Notes: generated from the sequence alone by a model not told the origin. A stretch of 64,000 bases of DNA from Streptomyces violaceusniger Tu 4113 (GCF_000147815.2 NC_015957.1:4340001-4404000); one strand, 5' to 3'. Counted from the first letter of the stretch, positions 34,290-43,995 are shown. A program made the numbers and translations.

Positions 34290-37200
34290 TCAGGCCGCGG
34301 GCGCCGCGGCCGCCGCGGTGACGGTGAACCGCGCCTGTGCGGTGGCGCCGTTCACGCGCACCGCGAGGGTGGCCGTTCCCGGGCGCAGCGCGGTCAGCTT
34401 GCCGGCTGCCGGGTCGTACGCCGCCACATCACGGCGCCCGGCATCGTCCGGGTCGCCGATGTGGACGCCTGGCGAGCCGGTCCAGTCCGCGCTCAGCGGG
34501 AAGCCGACCGGCACTCGGCGGGCATCGATCCCCTCGCCCTGGAAGACGGTCGCCGTGATGTCGGCGGCCTGCCCCGTGCGCAGGTCGTCCGGGGCGGTGA
34601 CGGTGAGCCCGTCCACATGGGCGCGGGTCTGCACGGACACCCAGTCCGGGCCGCCCTGCCACGGTGCGTGGCGCACGGCCGCCTGGTCCCGGGCCGAGAC
34701 GTGGTCCACGCCGACCATCGACCAGCCGGTGAAGCCGCCCTGGTTGGGCGGGGTGGCGGGGTTCTTGCCCGAGTTGCCGTTGATCAGGTACGGGATGCCG
34801 TCCACCCGTGAGGCGTGGAAGGTGCCGACATGGCTGCCGATGAAGCCCGCGCCCTTGCCCGTCGTACGGCGGAAGTCGGTCAGCCAGCCCTCCAGCAGCG
34901 CCGCCTCCTTGCGGTCGCCGAGCTGGCTGCCCTGCTGCGGGGTGGGGTCACGCGGCGGCACATGCTCGATCACCATCACCGAGCCGACATCGGGGTCCTT
35001 CGCGGCCGCGTCCAGTTGGGCGCGCAACTCCTTGATCTGGTCGAAGCCACCGGCGCGCAGCCCCAGCCGTGAGGTGTCCAGGGTGAGGAAGCGGGTGCCC
35101 CGGTGGTCGAACGCGCGGTGGGCGGGCCCGAATTCGCCTGTGAAGTTGTCGATGGAGCCGCCCATCACCTCATGGTTGCCGGGCACGTAGTACCAGGGCA
35201 GCTCATCGCCCAGCTCCTCCTTCAGCACGGTGCGGGCGAAGGACAGATCGGCGGGGGAGCCCTCGTCGACCAGGTCCCCGTTGATCACCAGGAAGTCGGG
35301 CTTGGCCGCCTTGATCTCCCGCAGGGTGCGGCGGGCCTGGGCGACGATCGGGCTGCCCGGATCGCGGGCCACGAACTGCGCGTCGGACATCACCGCGAAC
35401 CGCCAGTCGCGTCCCCGCGCCTGCGCGGCGGTGGAGATCAGCGGATCGGGGCGCACGCTTTCGGTGGGCAGTGCGACGGAGGGCGGCACCCGCGCCGAGA
35501 GGTCGTCGATGACCACACTGCCGGTGTACTGGCGGGTGGCGGAGGTCTCGGCGAGGTAGAAGCGGTTGACCTTCAGCGGATACGCGACCCCGGCCGGGAC
35601 CGCGAAGTCGACATGTCGCCATCCGGTCCAGGTCACATACGGTCCGCGGAGCAACTGGTCGGAGCCCGCCGCGTCCTTGAGGTGCAGAGTGGGCCACGCC
35701 CCCTTGCCATCGCCCTTGATCCACAGGCCGAAGGACTGCGGCTGCCCGTCCACCTCGATCTGCTGGGGCGGGGTGACATAGGCGGCGCGGGTGGCCGTGG
35801 ACTGGGTGAAGTCGTAGTCCAGCTTCAGCCCGGTGCCGGTGTGGCCGTCGGGCGTGGCCTCCGCCGAACCGGAGGCGCGGGCCTGGCTGAAGGTCCAGCG
35901 ATCGGCGTCGTCGAAGGACGCCTCCTGCCGCTCGGTCAGTCCGACGGTGATGGCGAGCACGGTGGTGGCGTCGCCGACGCGGACCTTGACCTGCCCCGCG
36001 GCCTGGTCGTGGCGCGCCTTGACGGTGAAGGTGCCCGTCCGGGGGTCCGGGGCGATGTCGAACAGCGCGTGGTCGTACGAGAGCCGCACATCGGACGGTT
36101 CGACGGGGGCGCTGGTGCCGTGCGCGTCCAGGCCGACGATGCCGAACCGTCCGGTGGCCTCGGCGTCGGCCAGGCCGACCAGCCGGCTGGTGGGCTGGAT
36201 CCGGTCCAGCCGGTCCAGGACGGTGAGGCCGATGTCGCCGTGGGCGGCGCCGCGCCGGGCGGTGACGGTGGTGTCACCGCCGTGGCGGGCGGTGAAGGTG
36301 CCGTCGGCGCCGACCCGGCCGATGTGGGAATCAGCCGTCCGCCACTGCGGCGCGCCGTCGGCCGGGCCGTATGTCTCGTCGTAACCGGCGGCGGTGAGGC
36401 GGCGGGTGAGCCCGGGGAAGACCCGCTCGGGGTGGCCGCCCCGGACCGGGTCCGCGGTGGGCGCGGACGCGCGGTCCATCGCGGTGTCCACCCAGAAGCC
36501 CTTGAGCCGGCCGCTGCCGTCGGGCGCGGTCAGGGCCAGGCCGTTGGGGACGGTGCGCTCGGCGCCGTCGGACGGGCTGTTCTCCACCCGGGCGGTGTCG
36601 CTGCCGGGCTCGCGGGCGACGAGCGTGGAGGAGCCGCCGCCGTCGAGGTTGAGCGCGCTGTAGGCGCCCGCGTCCTTCATCATCAGGCCCAGCTCGGTGA
36701 GGGTGACCCCGCCGCTGTCGGCCTGCCGCCCGTCCACGGTGAGGATCTGCATGGTGCGGCCGTCGCGGGAGAAGCCGACCGCGGTGCGCGGCGCCGTGGT
36801 GTTGTTGCCCTCGCCGTCGTGGCCGACCGGCTTGCCGTCCACGACCAGCAGTTCCCGGCCGCTGAGGGCCGTGCGCGGCAGGTCGCCGTCGTCGGTGCGC
36901 GGCCGGTACTCCATCGACACCGCGTCGCCGACGGCCAGTGCGGACAGCTCGTCGGCCCCGGCGTCCCGGCCGAGCAGCACGGTCGCACCGGCCGGGATTT
37001 GGCCCTTGCCGGGCGCGGTGGCCGCCTTGGTGACCTTGCCGTCCACGACCGTGACCTCGGCGGTGCGCCGTGCGCCGTCCACGGTCTGGGCGCGGTCCGC
37101 CTCGCCCCATTGGGCGGTGTACGCCCCGATCCCGGCGGCCGGGACGTTGGCGGCGTTGAGCGCCGCGAGCGGATGGGGGCCGTCGGGGAGGGTCAGGGTG

Positions 37201-37796
37201 CCGTCGAAGTAGAGCTGGAGGACGCGGCCCGCGTCGGCCGGGCCGATGCCGACGGCCTGGGCGGGCCCGGCCGCGGAGGCGGAGTTGACGAGGCGGCCGT
37301 CGCCGACGGCATTGCCCTCGGGGGCGCCGGTCTGGTTGATGTCGAAGAAGTCACCGTTGATCGCCGCGACCGTGCGGCGCCCCGGCCCGGCGTCGTGCTC
37401 GGCGGCCAGTTGGGAGACAGCCCGCCGCTTGGCGACCTGGTCGGGGTGCAGATAGTCGACCTTGGTGCCGCCGGCCAGGTCCACCGACAGCGCGTCGACC
37501 CGCAGCCATTTGTCCGACTCCAGCCGGTCGTACGAGGTCAGCTTCACCCCCGGGGCGACCGGCCGCGAGGAGCGGGCGGTCTGCAGCCCGTCGCCGTCGG
37601 CCACGGACCGGGTGCCCGTCGCACCGCTGGCGGCGGGCGGCGCGACCGGCCGCAGCATCTCCGTGGAGACCCGCGGCAGGGGTTCGGGCGCCGGGGCGGG
37701 GGTGGTGTCGGCGGTGGCCTGGCCGGCGGCGCCCAGCACAAGGGCGGACACCGCGGCCAGGGCCGCCAGAGGTCTGGCGAACGCGACAGGAGGCAC
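34290..37796 (-). CDS. Secreted fusion: phosphodiester glycosidase (NAGPA) domain plus metallophosphoesterase
   Basis: 1168-residue exported protein. GTG 37796 has GGAG five bases upstream, and a signal peptide ends near ATADTTPA (about residue 30). Residues ~80-420 form a NAGPA-type domain (AAINGDFFDINQTG near 144, MQILTVDGRQADSGGVTLTE, ALNLDGGGSSTLV near 382). Residues ~420-640 are Ig-like or bacterial repeats, and ~640-770 a jelly-roll carbohydrate-binding-like segment (ASFDDADRWTFS to VIDDLSARVP). Residues ~790-1065 are a calcineurin-like phosphoesterase (MSDAQF near 800, VINGDLVDEG, VPGNHEVMGG, IEHVPPRD, GSHVGTFH). An Ig-like tail completes it. It may strip sugar-phosphodiester groups and then phosphate from extracellular polymers. 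Confidence 0.88.
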   Translation of the reverse strand: MPPVAFARPLAALAAVSALVLGAAGQATADTTPAPAPEPLPRVSTEMLRPVAPPAASGATGTRSVADGDGLQTARSSRPVAPGVKLTSYDRLESDKWLRVDALSVDLAGGTKVDYLHPDQVAKRRAVSQLAAEHDAGPGRRTVAAINGDFFDINQTGAPEGNAVGDGRLVNSASAAGPAQAVGIGPADAGRVLQLYFDGTLTLPDGPHPLAALNAANVPAAGIGAYTAQWGEADRAQTVDGARRTAEVTVVDGKVTKAATAPGKGQIPAGATVLLGRDAGADELSALAVGDAVSMEYRPRTDDGDLPRTALSGRELLVVDGKPVGHDGEGNNTTAPRTAVGFSRDGRTMQILTVDGRQADSGGVTLTELGLMMKDAGAYSALNLDGGGSSTLVAREPGSDTARVENSPSDGAERTVPNGLALTAPDGSGRLKGFWVDTAMDRASAPTADPVRGGHPERVFPGLTRRLTAAGYDETYGPADGAPQWRTADSHIGRVGADGTFTARHGGDTTVTARRGAAHGDIGLTVLDRLDRIQPTSRLVGLADAEATGRFGIVGLDAHGTSAPVEPSDVRLSYDHALFDIAPDPRTGTFTVKARHDQAAGQVKVRVGDATTVLAITVGLTERQEASFDDADRWTFSQARASGSAEATPDGHTGTGLKLDYDFTQSTATRAAYVTPPQQIEVDGQPQSFGLWIKGDGKGAWPTLHLKDAAGSDQLLRGPYVTWTGWRHVDFAVPAGVAYPLKVNRFYLAETSATRQYTGSVVIDDLSARVPPSVALPTESVRPDPLISTAAQARGRDWRFAVMSDAQFVARDPGSPIVAQARRTLREIKAAKPDFLVINGDLVDEGSPADLSFARTVLKEELGDELPWYYVPGNHEVMGGSIDNFTGEFGPAHRAFDHRGTRFLTLDTSRLGLRAGGFDQIKELRAQLDAAAKDPDVGSVMVIEHVPPRDPTPQQGSQLGDRKEAALLEGWLTDFRRTTGKGAGFIGSHVGTFHASRVDGIPYLINGNSGKNPATPPNQGGFTGWSMVGVDHVSARDQAAVRHAPWQGGPDWVSVQTRAHVDGLTVTAPDDLRTGQAADITATVFQGEGIDARRVPVGFPLSADWTGSPGVHIGDPDDAGRRDVAAYDPAAGKLTALRPGTATLAVRVNGATAQARFTVTAAAAAPAA

Positions 37797-37954
37797 GGCA
37801 ACTCCATGGGGCCAGGGGACTCGCGTGGTTCACACGCACAGCGCCCCAGCATCGCCCCGGAGTTGACCGGGCACCAGAAGGCGTCGGCGACGACACGGGA
37901 AACAAATGACCAAGTCGGCGCGGACCGTGACCACGCCGGCCCCCGTGGAGGGGG

Positions 37955-38377
37955 TCAGTCGCCGGTCACACCGTCGAGATAGACCCACTCGCCCTCGTGC
38001 CGTACGAAACGGCTGTTCTCGTGGAGCGAGCCCGCGCGGCCGCCCTCGGTGTAGTGGGCGCGGAACTCGACGGTGCCCGTGGTGTGGAACGCGCTGCCCT
38101 CGGTGGTGCCCAGGATCTCCAGGCGCACCCAGCGCACCCCCGGGTCGAGCCCGGCGCCGGGCGGCCGGGTGGTGGGGTGATGGCTGCGCAGCAGATACGC
38201 CTCGTCCCCGACGGCGAAGGCGCTGTAGCGCGAGCGCATCAGCGTCTCGGCGGTGGTCGCGCGGGCCTGGCCGCGGTGCAGCCGGCCGCAGCAGTCGTCG
38301 TAGGCCGCGGGCAGCCCGCAGGGGCAGGAGGCCGGGGTGGGGCGGGCCGGCTGCGGGCGTCGGGTGCGTCGGGACAT
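37955..38377 (-). CDS. ychJ: YchJ family protein (SEC-C motif, UPF0225)
   Basis: 140-residue protein of unknown role. ATG 38377 begins MSRRTRRPQPARP. The zinc-binding SEC-C-like motif is CPCGLPAAYDDCCGRLHRG near the N-terminus, followed by the conserved LMRSRYSAFAVGDEAYLLRSHH and an NTF2-like barrel (VRLEILGTTEGSAFHTTGTVEFRAHY, ENSRFVRHEGEWVYLDG). The usual length is ~125-160. The right end of a tnpB element lies about 12 bases upstream of the start codon, so its native promoter has been displaced. Confidence 0.9.
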   Translation of the reverse strand: MSRRTRRPQPARPTPASCPCGLPAAYDDCCGRLHRGQARATTAETLMRSRYSAFAVGDEAYLLRSHHPTTRPPGAGLDPGVRWVRLEILGTTEGSAFHTTGTVEFRAHYTEGGRAGSLHENSRFVRHEGEWVYLDGVTGD

Positions 38378-38387
38378 GATCCCCATT

Positions 38388-38600
38388 TTGACTGCTCTCC
38401 CGCCTGAAGGCGGGAGATTCCTGGCTCAGGCCGCCTCCCGGACCGGCGGTCCGGGAGGTCTTATGCCCTCGGCACCAGCCGGGTTCGGACCAGCCCGGAC
38501 GAGCATCACGTGGGCGGAGTTCTTGTCCCTGGGGGATAGGGCTCCGCAGGCGGTGCAGGTGTAGGTACGTTCCGAGAGAGGTAGTGCGTGCTTGGTTCTC
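38388..38600 (-). ncRNA. Predicted TnpB-associated reRNA (omega RNA) and right end
   Basis: In known IS200/IS605 TnpB systems the guide RNA spans the tnpB 3' end and the right end of the element. Here the end shows a 9-bp hairpin (38396-38404 with 38409-38417, loop TGAA) downstream of the stop. A second hairpin with an 11-bp stem lies inside the last codons (38434-38444 with 38448-38458). The sequence after the hairpin, GAGCAGTCAA, resembles known actinobacterial right ends. The 5' limit of the RNA is a guess. Confidence 0.5.
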
Positions 38601-39631
38601 GCTCCGCACCGCGCACAGTCCATGGTGGTGTGCGCAGGGTTCACCAGCCGGATATCCCGCTGGTGCTTGCGGCCCATCTCGATCAGGGCCGCCTTGGTGG
38701 CGCCGATGGCGGCGTCGGCCGCCTTGCGCGCCATCGACGTTTTGGCGAGGAACTTCGGGTGGAAGTCCTCCACCGCGACCGCGTCATGGTCGCGGACCAC
38801 CTTCTTGGCCCATTTGCGGGCGGTGTCCTGCCGCTGCCGGGCGATCTTCTTGTGCAGCTTGGCCGCCTGCCGCTTGGCGGCGCGGTAGCCGTTCGACTGC
38901 GGCCTGCCTTTCGACGCGCGGCGGCGGGCCATCATGCGCTGGTAGCGGCCCAGCTTCGCCATGGCCTTTCCACCGTGTCCGGCGTAGGGGAGGTCGTGGG
39001 CGTCGGAGGTGGTGGTGGCGGTCTCGCGCACGCCCCAGTCCACGCCCAGCACGAGACCGGTTCCGGGAAGCGGCTCGACCTGAGCGGGAACGACGAACGA
39101 CGCGTACCAATGGCCGAGGCTGTCCTGGTAGACACGCACGCTGGACGGGCCGGCGGGAAGCTCGCGCGACCACACGACCGTCACCACAATGCCGCCCGCG
39201 AGATGCAGGCGTCCGTCTTTCAGCCGGAAGCCGCGCCGGGTGTAGTTCAGCGTCGGGGCGGCGTCCCGCTGCTTCTTCCAGCCGGGCATCCCCGCCCGCC
39301 GGCGCACGGGGAGCCGGTCTTTGATGTCCTTCAGCGCCTTCGAGCGGGACCTGCAGAAGTCGCGGATGACCTGCTGCTGAGGAACCGAGGAGCCCTCCCT
39401 CAGCCAGGGGGTGATGCGGCGGGCTTCGGTCAGCATCTTGTCCAGCGCGGCCGGTCCGCACGTCTCCCCGCCCTGGTGGGCCTTCTTTGAACGGGCAACG
39501 CACTCGTTCCACACCCACCGGCACCGGCCCCACTCCGCCTCGAGCGCCGCGCGAGCGCTGGCAGATACACGAAGCCGGTAGGCCCATCGGGCATACCCAG
39601 CGGCCTCGCTTGTCTTCGCCGCCGCCGTCAC
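38426..39631 (-). CDS. tnpB: TnpB, RNA-guided RuvC-like nuclease of an IS200/IS605-family element
   Basis: 401-residue protein from GTG 39631 (TTG 39640 is an alternative). The N-terminal helical/RNA-binding part has YRLRVSASARAALEAEWGRCRWVWNECVA. All three RuvC residues are present: Asp198 in GVDWGVRETA, Glu288 in VAVEDFHPKFLA and Asp369 in LSPRDKNSAHVML. The zinc ribbon has two CxxC pairs (CARCG and CTACG). Length and active site suggest a functional nuclease. No TnpA transposase accompanies it, so it is a solo, probably immobile or trans-mobilised element. It would cut DNA guided by the reRNA at its 3' end. Confidence 0.93.
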   Translation of the reverse strand: MTAAAKTSEAAGYARWAYRLRVSASARAALEAEWGRCRWVWNECVARSKKAHQGGETCGPAALDKMLTEARRITPWLREGSSVPQQQVIRDFCRSRSKALKDIKDRLPVRRRAGMPGWKKQRDAAPTLNYTRRGFRLKDGRLHLAGGIVVTVVWSRELPAGPSSVRVYQDSLGHWYASFVVPAQVEPLPGTGLVLGVDWGVRETATTTSDAHDLPYAGHGGKAMAKLGRYQRMMARRRASKGRPQSNGYRAAKRQAAKLHKKIARQRQDTARKWAKKVVRDHDAVAVEDFHPKFLAKTSMARKAADAAIGATKAALIEMGRKHQRDIRLVNPAHTTMDCARCGARTKHALPLSERTYTCTACGALSPRDKNSAHVMLVRAGPNPAGAEGIRPPGPPVREAA

Positions 39632-39764
39632 AATCGCCAATCCAGCCGAGAGCTATGACAGTTGGGTTTCGGCCTGTGCGCCCTGCCCTGCCACCGTGCG
39701 CGGGAGGAGAGAGATCGAAATCGCCCCATCGGCGGTTCGGCTATCCTTGCCCGGCCTCGCAGGA

Positions 39765-39806
39765 GTCCGATTCCTTCCCGGCCTAAAGGCCGGGGCGTTC
39801 TCGGAC
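39765..39806 (+). repeat. Second TnpB-type end hairpin, opposite orientation
   Basis: CCCGGCC-TAAA-GGCCGGG (39777-39794) is nested inside GTCCGA (39765-39770) and TCGGAC (39801-39806). The motif resembles right ends of TnpB elements but is read on the plus strand, opposite to the tnpB at 38426-39631. No second transposase gene is present, so it looks like a relic or a non-autonomous element end. It also lies 18 bases past the stop of the next minus-strand gene and could terminate it. Confidence 0.5.
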
Positions 39807-39824
39807 GAACCAGGTGAAGGGGGC

Positions 39825-41195
39825 TCAGGCGGCGGACATCCGCAGCGGTTCGACACGCTGGATGACCAGGCCGTAGGTGAGGGCGCCGACCACGCACAGC
39901 GCGCCGGACAGCATCAGCGGTGCGACGAAGGAGTGGTGGAAGAAGCCCAGCAGCAGCCCGGTGGTGGTCGAGCCGAGGACCCCGGCCAGGTTGGAGGCGA
40001 AGTTCTGGATGCCGCCGAGCGAGGCGACATGGCGCGGGGTGGGTGCGACGTCGGCGGGCAGGCTGGCCACCGAGGCGGCGGAGAAGGCAAGGCTCGCGTA
40101 GCTGACGGACAGCAGTGTCAGGGCCCACATGGCGCTGGGGACGAGCACGGCGAAGGCGATGACCGAGGAGAAGAGCATGCCGCACACCAGACAGGTCTTG
40201 CGGGCCCGGGTCACCGACCAGCCGCGGCGCAGCAGCGTGTCGCTGGTCCAGCCGCCGAGCAGACTGCCGGCGATGGCGACGATGCCGGGCAGGGCGCCGT
40301 AGAAGCCCAGCTTGAGCAGGTCGAAGCCGCGGGCGTCGACGAGGTAGCTGGGAAACCAGGTGATGAAGAAGTAGATGACGTAGTTGAGGCAGAAGAAGCC
40401 GATCATCATGCCCCAGACCGTGCGGTGGCGGAACAGGTCGCGCCAGCGGACGGCGGGCTCCTGCGGCGCCGTCTCCCCGGCGGGGCTCTCCTCGAGCCGG
40501 GCGCCGCCCGCGGTGACGTACGCGCGCTCCTCGGCGCTGAGCCCGTCGCGCGCCGTGGGCTCGCGGTACGCCTTCAGCCACAGCGCCACCCACAGCAGGG
40601 CCACGGCGCCGGTGACCCAGAACGCCATCCGCCAGCCCTGCCAGGCGATCAGCGCGGTCACCACCGGGGCGACGACGGCGGTGCCGGCGCGGGCGCCGTT
40701 GTCCCAGACGCTGTTGGCCAGTGCCCGTTCGCGGACCGGGAACCAGCGGGAGACGGACTTGGCGCACGAGGGGTAGGCCGGGGCTTCGCCCGCGCCGAGG
40801 GCGAGGCGGGCGAAGAGCAGGCTGCCGATGCCCCGGACGAAGCCGGTGCCGACGGTGACCAGCGACCAGAGCAGCCCGCCGATGGCGAACATGCGCTTCT
40901 CGCCGTAGCGGTCGATCAGCGCCCCGGCGGGCAGTTGGCCCAGCGCGTAGGTCACGAAGAACATGCTGAGGATGACGCCCTGCCACTCGGGGCCGATGTG
41001 CAGGTCATCGGTCATATAGGGCAGGGAGATGGAGATGGTGGCGCGGTCGACGTAGTTGACGGTCATGCCCAGGAAACAGAGGAAGACCATCAGCCAGCGG
41101 GTGTTGTGCCGCAGGCCGCGTGGGCGCGGTGGCCCGGTCGTGGCCTCGTCCTGGGGCGGTGTGTCGGTGGCGGGGGCGACTCTGGGCGTCTTCAA
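39825..41195 (-). CDS. MFS transporter, anion:cation symporter (ACS) family
   Basis: 456-residue permease with 12 membrane segments. The TTG start 41195 has AGGAGA upstream. Typical ACS features: RWLMVFLCFLGMTVNYVDRATISISLPYM in segment 1, DRYGEKRMFAIGGLLWSLVT with the A motif, and GAGEAPAYPSCAKSVSRWFPVRERALANSVWDNGARAGTAV, close to hexuronate and glucarate transporters (ExuT, GudP). It is the last gene of the operon with ManD and the fructuronate-reductase-like enzyme, so hexuronate or aldonate uptake is likely. Confidence 0.88.
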   Translation of the reverse strand: MKTPRVAPATDTPPQDEATTGPPRPRGLRHNTRWLMVFLCFLGMTVNYVDRATISISLPYMTDDLHIGPEWQGVILSMFFVTYALGQLPAGALIDRYGEKRMFAIGGLLWSLVTVGTGFVRGIGSLLFARLALGAGEAPAYPSCAKSVSRWFPVRERALANSVWDNGARAGTAVVAPVVTALIAWQGWRMAFWVTGAVALLWVALWLKAYREPTARDGLSAEERAYVTAGGARLEESPAGETAPQEPAVRWRDLFRHRTVWGMMIGFFCLNYVIYFFITWFPSYLVDARGFDLLKLGFYGALPGIVAIAGSLLGGWTSDTLLRRGWSVTRARKTCLVCGMLFSSVIAFAVLVPSAMWALTLLSVSYASLAFSAASVASLPADVAPTPRHVASLGGIQNFASNLAGVLGSTTTGLLLGFFHHSFVAPLMLSGALCVVGALTYGLVIQRVEPLRMSAA

Positions 41196-41228
41196 GGCGG
41201 CTCTCCTTTGAAGGGGCGGTGCGTGCGG

Positions 41229-42662
41229 TCAGCGCGGCGGCCGGGCGCCGGAGTCCAGCTCCGCCCGTACGGACGCGACGAGGGCGGTGTCGTCCGCGAG
41301 GTCGCCTGCGCCCAGCAGCCGCAGCAGCCGGCGCGGGGCGTCGGGGTGCGGGCCGTCCCAGGCGCGGCGCAGCTCCTCGGCGTGCGGATCGTCCAGGGGG
41401 TGGTCCCGGGTGCGGCGGGCCCAGGCGGCGAGGGCCGTGGCCAGGAGGGGGGTGTCCCGTCCGGCGGCGCGCAGCTCGCGCAGCGGGGCGAGCCACCGTT
41501 CGGGGATCTTCTGGGATCCGTCCATGGCGATCTGCTGGATGCGGTGTTCCATCGCGGGGTTGGCGAAGCGGTCCACCAGGCTGTCGATGTAGGCGGGGAG
41601 GTCCAGCCCCTCGGTGGGCGGCAGGCTCTGCGCGGCCTCGGCGCAGTAGGCGCGTACGGTCTCCTCGCCCCAGGGGGTGGCCAGGACATCGGCGACGGTC
41701 TCGCATCCGGCGGCCAGGCCGAGATAGGCGATGAGCGAGTGGGCGCCGTTGAGCAGCCGGAGCTTGGCGAGCTGGTAGGGGGCGACGTCCGCGACGAACC
41801 GCACCCCCGCCTCCTCCCAGCGCGGGCGGTCGGCGGCGAAGATGTCCTGGAGGACCCACTGGGTGAACGGTTCGCCGGTCACCGCGCCCTGGTCGGCCAC
41901 GGTCAGCGCGCGGGCGGCGGTCTGCCGGTCGGCGTCAGTGGTGGCGGGGACGATGCGGTCGACGACGGTGGCGGGGAAGGCGACCGAGCCGGTGATCCAG
42001 TCCAGCAGACGGTCACGGTCCTCCCAGGCGGTCGCGGCGATGAACTCCCGCACCAGGCGGCGCAGTACGGCGCCGTTGTCGGCCATGTTGTCGCAGGACA
42101 CCAGCGACACCGGGGCGCCGCCGGCCCGCAGCCGGGCGCGCAGCCCCGCCGCGAGCTGTCCGGCCACGCTCGCGGGTGCGGGCCGTCCCTCCAGGTCGCC
42201 CCGGACGAGCGGGTCCGCCAGGGCGAGTCCGCCGGTGGCGGCGTCGCGCCGGTAGCCCTTCTCGGTGACGGTGAGGGTGACGACGGTGACCTCGGCGGAG
42301 GCGAGGAGCGCGCCGAGCCGGGCGCCGTCGTCGGCGGCGTGCAGCACCTCCGTCACCGTGCCGACCACACGGGTGGCCGGGCCGTCGGGGCGCCGCTCGG
42401 TGAACGAGTACAGCCCGTCCTGCGGGCGCAGCGCGTCCACGACGGACCGGCTGCGCTGGGTGACACCGGCGATGCCCCAGCCGCCGCCGTGCGCCGCCTC
42501 GGCGGTTTGTGTGTACAGGGCCTGGTGGGCGCGGTGGAAGGCGCCGATGCCCAGATGCACGATCCGGGGGCGCAGCGCCCGCGGGTCGATCGGCGGGCGG
42601 CTCTCGGCGGGGACGGCGGGCAGGGTGGCCAGGGACAGGCGCCGCGTGGGGTTGGTGCTCAC
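41229..42662 (-). CDS. Mannitol dehydrogenase family protein, fructuronate reductase (UxuB)-like
   Basis: 477-residue long-chain polyol dehydrogenase. GTG 42662 overlaps the ManD stop by 4 bp. NAD-binding is seen in [21 protein letters not shown], and the catalytic K-x4-N-x2-H motif in [18 protein letters not shown]. The motif [12 protein letters not shown] (about residues 198-209) is the family signature. In hexuronate catabolism UxuB interconverts fructuronate and D-mannonate, the substrate of the neighbouring ManD. Mannitol or arabinitol use cannot be excluded by sequence alone, but context favours mannonate. Confidence 0.88.
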   Translation of the reverse strand: MSTNPTRRLSLATLPAVPAESRPPIDPRALRPRIVHLGIGAFHRAHQALYTQTAEAAHGGGWGIAGVTQRSRSVVDALRPQDGLYSFTERRPDGPATRVVGTVTEVLHAADDGARLGALLASAEVTVVTLTVTEKGYRRDAATGGLALADPLVRGDLEGRPAPASVAGQLAAGLRARLRAGGAPVSLVSCDNMADNGAVLRRLVREFIAATAWEDRDRLLDWITGSVAFPATVVDRIVPATTDADRQTAARALTVADQGAVTGEPFTQWVLQDIFAADRPRWEEAGVRFVADVAPYQLAKLRLLNGAHSLIAYLGLAAGCETVADVLATPWGEETVRAYCAEAAQSLPPTEGLDLPAYIDSLVDRFANPAMEHRIQQIAMDGSQKIPERWLAPLRELRAAGRDTPLLATALAAWARRTRDHPLDDPHAEELRRAWDGPHPDAPRRLLRLLGAGDLADDTALVASVRAELDSGARPPR

Positions 42663-43876
42663 CAGTCGTGCACCGACCCGTCGGTACGGCGGCTCACCGG
42701 AAGGTACTTCGGGTCGTACGGGAAGCGGGCGGCCGCCTCCTCGTCGAGCTCGATGCCGAGGCCGGGCGCGGCCGAGGGGTGCAGCGCGCCGTCGCGCAGC
42801 TCGTAGGCCGGCCGGAACACCTCATGGGTGAGCGGGTCGTGCGCCATGTACTCCTGGATGCCGAAGTTGGGCACGGTGACATCGAGGTGGACGGCGGCGG
42901 ACATGCTCACCGGCGACAGGTCGGTGGCGCCGTGCGAGCCGGTGCGCACCTGGTACAGCTCGGCGAGGTGGAAGATCCGCCGCAGATGGGTGATGCCGCC
43001 GGCGTGTACGACCGAGGCGCGGATGTAGTCGATGAGTCGCTCGGTGATGAGCTGCTGGCAGTCCCAGATGGAGTTGAAGACCTCGCCGACCGCGATCGGG
43101 GTGGTGGTGGAACGGCGGATCTGGCGGAAGGACTCCTGGAGCTCGGCGGGGGTGGGGTCCTCCATCCAGAACAGCCGCACCTGCTCCAGGCTGCGGCCCA
43201 GCCGCCCCGCTTCGGTGGGGGTGAGCCGGTGGTGGACGTCGTGCAGCAGATGGAAGTCGAAGCCGAACCGCTCGCGGACCGCCTCCAGATAGCGCGGCGC
43301 GAAGTCCAGATACGCCTCGGTGGACCAGGGCTGTTCCTCGGGCAGCGCGCCGGTGGCGGGCTCGTAGACGGTGGCGACCGTGCCGTGGCGGATGCCGTAG
43401 GTCCCCGGCGAGCCGGGGACGGCGGCCTGGGCGCGGATCGCGCGGTAGCCCATCTCCTGGAAGCGGGCGACGTCCTCCAGCAGCTCGGGCACGTCGCCGC
43501 CGCTGGCGTGGCCGTAGACCATGGCGCCCTCGCGGGCCTTGCCGCCCAGCAGGTCGTACACGGGAAGGCCCGCGACCTTGCCCTTGATGTCCCACAGCGC
43601 GGTGTCCACGGCCGAGATGGCGGTCATGGTCACCGGGCCGCGGCGCCAGTAGGCCCCCTTGTAGAGGTAGTGCCAGGTGTCCTCGATACGGGCGGGGTCG
43701 CGGCCGATCAGCAGCGGTACGAGGTGGTCCTCCAGGTAGGAGGCGACCGCGAGTTCGCGGCCGTTGAGGGTCGCGTCACCGAGACCGGTCACGCCGTCGG
43801 AGGTGGTCACCTTCAGGGTCACGAAATTGCGACCCGGCGAGGTGACGATGACCTTGGCCTCCGTGATCGTGGCCAT
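42659..43876 (-). CDS. manD: D-mannonate dehydratase ManD (enolase superfamily, RspA-like)
   Basis: 405-residue enolase-superfamily dehydratase, converting D-mannonate to 2-keto-3-deoxygluconate. ATG 43876 follows GGAG by nine bases; ATG 43882 is too close to it. Motifs: [23 protein letters not shown] at the N-terminus, [34 protein letters not shown], the Mg ligands in [12 protein letters not shown] and [10 protein letters not shown], then IAVGEVFNS and the catalytic HGATDLSPV. It ends with the conserved [15 protein letters not shown]. First gene of the mannonate operon, divergent from a GntR gene. Confidence 0.93.
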   Translation of the reverse strand: MATITEAKVIVTSPGRNFVTLKVTTSDGVTGLGDATLNGRELAVASYLEDHLVPLLIGRDPARIEDTWHYLYKGAYWRRGPVTMTAISAVDTALWDIKGKVAGLPVYDLLGGKAREGAMVYGHASGGDVPELLEDVARFQEMGYRAIRAQAAVPGSPGTYGIRHGTVATVYEPATGALPEEQPWSTEAYLDFAPRYLEAVRERFGFDFHLLHDVHHRLTPTEAGRLGRSLEQVRLFWMEDPTPAELQESFRQIRRSTTTPIAVGEVFNSIWDCQQLITERLIDYIRASVVHAGGITHLRRIFHLAELYQVRTGSHGATDLSPVSMSAAVHLDVTVPNFGIQEYMAHDPLTHEVFRPAYELRDGALHPSAAPGLGIELDEEAAARFPYDPKYLPVSRRTDGSVHDW

Positions 43877-43969
43877 ACGCATGTGCTCCTCACTGAGCGG
43901 GCTCCCGGGGACTCCGGGGGGCTTCCGGCAGCTCCGGGGGGTGGAGTCCGGGCTGTCGGTCGGCTACCA

Positions 43970-43995
43970 TACAAGTACGTCAGCGAGGCGAGTCA
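43970..43995. promoter_or_regulatory. Candidate GntR site in the manD/GntR promoter
   Basis: The AT-richer string TACCATACAAGTACGT stands out in the 138-base divergent gap and has partial dyad symmetry (CATACAAG / TACTTGTATG). It also contains a -10-like TACCAT. Weak evidence. Confidence 0.3.

Noticed and set aside
35103..37982. 959-codon open frame antisense to the giant fusion gene
   Set aside because: Long antisense frames are a by-product of GC-rich codon bias. This one has no domain motif, while the minus-strand reading has a signal peptide and two enzyme domains.
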